In this document: positions 6,201-7,764 of the stretch, piece by piece
Numbering within the stretch: position 1 is the first letter of the stretch
Layout of the letters: every line of letters begins with the position of its first letter
DNA from: Treponema sp.
GTDB taxonomy: Bacteria > Spirochaetota > Spirochaetia > Treponematales > Breznakiellaceae
DNA length: 7,764 nt
NCBI GenBank assembly: GCA_009780545.1
Contig: WQZW01000060.1
Location: 1-7,764 of the forward strand
Direction of reading: 5' to 3'
Notes under the pieces: generated by a model
Seen by the model: only the letters and a program-made list of their open reading frames with translations
The model's database searches: none
Told to the model about the DNA's origin: nothing
Program-made: the position numbers and the translations under genes

Positions 6201-6209
6201 AACCTTGGA

Positions 6210-7568
6210 CTAATCCTGGAAAACGGCCTGGTTCCGTCCCCGTTCCTTTGCCTGGTACATCACCTTGTCGGCAAGGGCTATGGCCTCTTCCAGGCCGTGC
6301 TGGGGGGCGGCCTTGGTGATCCCTATGCTGATGGTGACGTTGATGCTCCGATCGTTCAGGGTGATGGGCGTGCCGGACACGTCCCGGCGGATCCGTTCGG
6401 CGAGGTGCACGGCGGCCGTCCGGTTCATGTCGGCCACGAAGAGGATGAATTCCTCGCCGCCGTAACGGGCGAAGATGTCGTAGGGCCGCAGCGTCGCCGT
6501 GATCCGTTCGGCCACGTTCTTCAGTACCGCGTCGCCGAGCAGGTGGCCGTAGTTGTCGTTGATTTCCTTGAAGTGGTCCATGTCCATCATCATAAGGAAG
6601 GATTCGCTGTGGTTCCTGGTAACCCGTTCCATCTGGATGCCGGTCGCCGCCATGAAGTACCGCCTGTTGTGCAGGCCGGTGAGGGGATCGGTGATGGATT
6701 TTTTCCGCAGGGTACGGTTCCGCCTCTCCAGACGGAAGGTGTTCCGCACCAGGGCGGCGACCATGAGGCTGAGGATCAGGCTGATGAAGACGGCGATCCA
6801 GGCCTGGGCGTCGGCGTACCAGACACGGGAACCGAATATCCGCAGGTGCCACTCGACATTGTACAGGGAGATGGTCCTGTCCACGTAATTCTTGCCGGCG
6901 AAGCCCTGCGAATTGTTGGCGAAGATAAGCTGATCGATGCCGGAATCGGTGTCCCGTTGCCATATCTCGTAGCCGAAGTCCAGGATGGCGAGGTCGCCGA
7001 TCCCCACGTCGTTGAGGGCGCGCCCGTAGTCCAGCACCATGCAGACCGTCCCCCAGAAGGCCGGTTCCTCCCCGTCGGTCCCGTCAAGGAAGACCGGAAG
7101 GCTGCCCACCAGGAAGTCGGATCCGTCGCCGGTACGGAACGGCCCGCCGAGCACGAAGGTGCCCCACTGCATCGCCGAAATCCCCGTCCGGCCGGTAATC
7201 TCCGGTCCGAGGCCGAGCCCGATATCGCGGGGATACACTTCCGACACGACGCCGCCCGGGGCCAGCATCACGGCGACTACCGCCTGGTCCTCCACGATGA
7301 TCGAGGCCAGGTATTCGAAGTCCGGCAGTTCGCCTCCCCCGTAGTGTATCTGGTGGGAAATCATCTGCGTTCCGAACAGCAGCCTGGGGAACATGCTCCC
7401 GATTCGGTAGCCGGTTTCGGACACGAGCCGTTCCATTGCCAGCGTCCGCACCTGCTCCCGGTTGTACAGCAGGCCGAAGGTCAAAAGAAAGCAGGTTCCC
7501 AGGGCCACGAAAAAAACGGCGGCCGGCCGAAAGGGGAGTCTGCGTGCGGCGGAAGGTATCGTTCCCAT
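6210..7568 (-). CDS. Membrane-anchored CHASE-GGDEF diguanylate cyclase
   Basis: A 452-residue protein predicted to make cyclic di-GMP from two GTP in response to an extracytoplasmic signal. A membrane segment at about 14-35 follows an Arg-rich N-terminus. Residues about 36-250 fit a CHASE sensor domain: the VVSEVYPRDIGLGLG region near 107-121, GTFVLGGPF near 136-144, the SLPVF strand near 156-160 and FWGTVCMVLD near 171-180 follow the CHASE order. A second membrane segment spans about 255-275. The GGDEF domain starts at DPLTGLHNRRYF (294-305), with metal-binding D331, active-site GGEEF (370-374) and an intact inhibitory RxxD (R361-D364) five residues before it, so product inhibition is expected. 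The open frame extends 41 codons upstream, but only into hairpin repeats. No clear ribosome binding site precedes the ATG. It is probably the first gene of a unit with the permease. The ligand is unknown. Confidence 0.93.
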   Translation of the reverse strand: MGTIPSAARRLPFRPAAVFFVALGTCFLLTFGLLYNREQVRTLAMERLVSETGYRIGSMFPRLLFGTQMISHQIHYGGGELPDFEYLASIIVEDQAVVAVMLAPGGVVSEVYPRDIGLGLGPEITGRTGISAMQWGTFVLGGPFRTGDGSDFLVGSLPVFLDGTDGEEPAFWGTVCMVLDYGRALNDVGIGDLAILDFGYEIWQRDTDSGIDQLIFANNSQGFAGKNYVDRTISLYNVEWHLRIFGSRVWYADAQAWIAVFISLILSLMVAALVRNTFRLERRNRTLRKKSITDPLTGLHNRRYFMAATGIQMERVTRNHSESFLMMMDMDHFKEINDNYGHLLGDAVLKNVAERITATLRPYDIFARYGGEEFILFVADMNRTAAVHLAERIRRDVSGTPITLNDRSINVTISIGITKAAPQHGLEEAIALADKVMYQAKERGRNQAVFQD

Positions 7569-7575
7569 GCTTTTG

Positions 7576-7588
7576 GTACATAGTACCG
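7576..7588. promoter_or_regulatory. Short palindrome just upstream of the cyclase start
   Basis: Arms GGTAC and GTACC flank a 3-nt ATA centre, 8 nt before the ATG. On the minus strand TACTAT within it could serve as a weak -10, with only a poor -35 (TAGCAA) 17 nt upstream. It is a candidate operator or promoter site, but weak evidence. Confidence 0.25.
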
Positions 7589-7612
7589 GAACATGGCCAA
7601 AATTGCTAGCTG

Positions 7613-7639
7613 GTCCAATCGGTCGAGGACCGATTGGAC
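7613..7639. repeat. Intergenic hairpin, CCAATC family, copy 2
   Basis: Left arm GTCCAATCGGTC (7613-7624), loop GAG (7625-7627), right arm GACCGATTGGAC (7628-7639): twelve perfect pairs. The inner four pairs (GGTC/GACC) differ from those of the other two copies, while the outer CCAATC/GATTGG is kept. It lies upstream of the cyclase gene, 3 nt from the next hairpin, and no T-run follows. Confidence 0.75.
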
Positions 7640-7642
7640 TGG

Positions 7643-7665
7643 GGAGTTTTGCGTTGCAAAACTCC
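7643..7665. repeat. Intergenic hairpin, GGAG family, copy 4
   Basis: Left arm GGAGTTTTGC (7643-7652), loop GTT (7653-7655), right arm GCAAAACTCC (7656-7665): ten perfect pairs, the cleanest member of its family. It is followed by the linker shared with the copy at 4759-4781. Confidence 0.75.
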
Positions 7666-7676
7666 ACGCCTTGGTT
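7663..7676 (+). repeat. 14-nt direct repeat (linker), copy 2
   Basis: TCCACGCCTTGGTT is identical to 4779-4792, same orientation, and in both places it continues directly out of a GGAG-family hairpin. Confidence 0.65.
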
Positions 7677-7680
7677 GTTG

Positions 7681-7718
7681 CGGGAATCCACGCTTTCCGT
7701 TGCGGGGGAAGATTCCCG
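7681..7718. repeat. Spaced inverted repeat
   Basis: CGGGAATC (7681-7688) and GATTCCCG (7711-7718) are perfect 8-nt complements separated by 22 nt. It lies between two of the compact hairpins but has a much larger loop, so it may be a different kind of element or chance. Confidence 0.4.
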
Positions 7719-7736
7719 GGATAGGGGGCGAGCCTG

Positions 7737-7761
7737 TCCAATCTACCTTCGGTAGATTGGA
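7737..7761. repeat. Intergenic hairpin, CCAATC family, copy 3
   Basis: Left arm TCCAATCTACC (7737-7747), loop TTC (7748-7750), right arm GGTAGATTGGA (7751-7761): eleven perfect pairs. The inner pairs TACC/GGTA differ from the other copies. It lies at the window edge, so the hairpin array may continue beyond it. Confidence 0.75.
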
Positions 7762-7764
7762 TTC

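Noticed and set aside
5550..7583. A 677-codon plus-strand open frame opposite the permease and cyclase genes
   Set aside because: It runs antisense across two well-supported genes. Its product is Gly/Asp/Glu/His-rich with no domain. Long antisense frames are expected opposite GC-rich coding sequence.
7569..7691. A 41-codon N-terminal extension of the diguanylate cyclase
   Set aside because: The extension is translated from the intergenic hairpins and would place about 55 residues before the first membrane segment. The ATG at 7568 gives a normal membrane-anchored N-terminus.

Overview
This is a GC-rich bacterial chromosome segment with five recognisable protein genes separated by intergenic DNA full of short hairpins. 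The AAGGAG ribosome binding sites, a sigma70-type promoter and SbcCD show it is bacterial. The phylum cannot be read from the sequence alone. The combination of protein types and hairpin-rich spacers reminds me of the GC-richer Treponema-like spirochaetes, but I hold that only as a tentative guess.

Layout. 1-388 is non-coding, with degenerate tandem motifs and small hairpins. sbcC (389-3484, minus) and sbcD (3481-4629, minus) overlap by an ATGA and encode the SbcCD (Mre11/Rad50-type) nuclease. 4630-4977 is a divergent intergenic region: most of it is a nearly abutting run of short hairpins, and its right end carries a good promoter for a small plus-strand gene (4978-5367) that resembles the DUF6941 family. 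Convergent with that gene are a TauE/SafE-type membrane permease (5379-6164, minus) and, upstream of it on the same strand, a membrane-bound CHASE-GGDEF diguanylate cyclase (6210-7568, minus). These two probably form a transcription unit. 7569-7764 is a second hairpin-rich region that runs off the window.

How the genes fit together. SbcC and SbcD form one complex that processes DNA ends and hairpins. The cyclase would turn an extracytoplasmic signal into c-di-GMP; whether the permease next to it handles a related ligand is unknown. The small DUF6941-like protein has no assigned role.

Most unusual signal. The intergenic spacers hold families of 23-27 nt hairpins with mostly 3-nt loops. In one family the outer CCAATC/GATTGG arms are nearly constant while the inner four base pairs change in a compensatory way between copies. 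This looks like a modular, structure-conserving repeat family. No CRISPR array, tRNA, rRNA, insertion sequence or transposase was seen.
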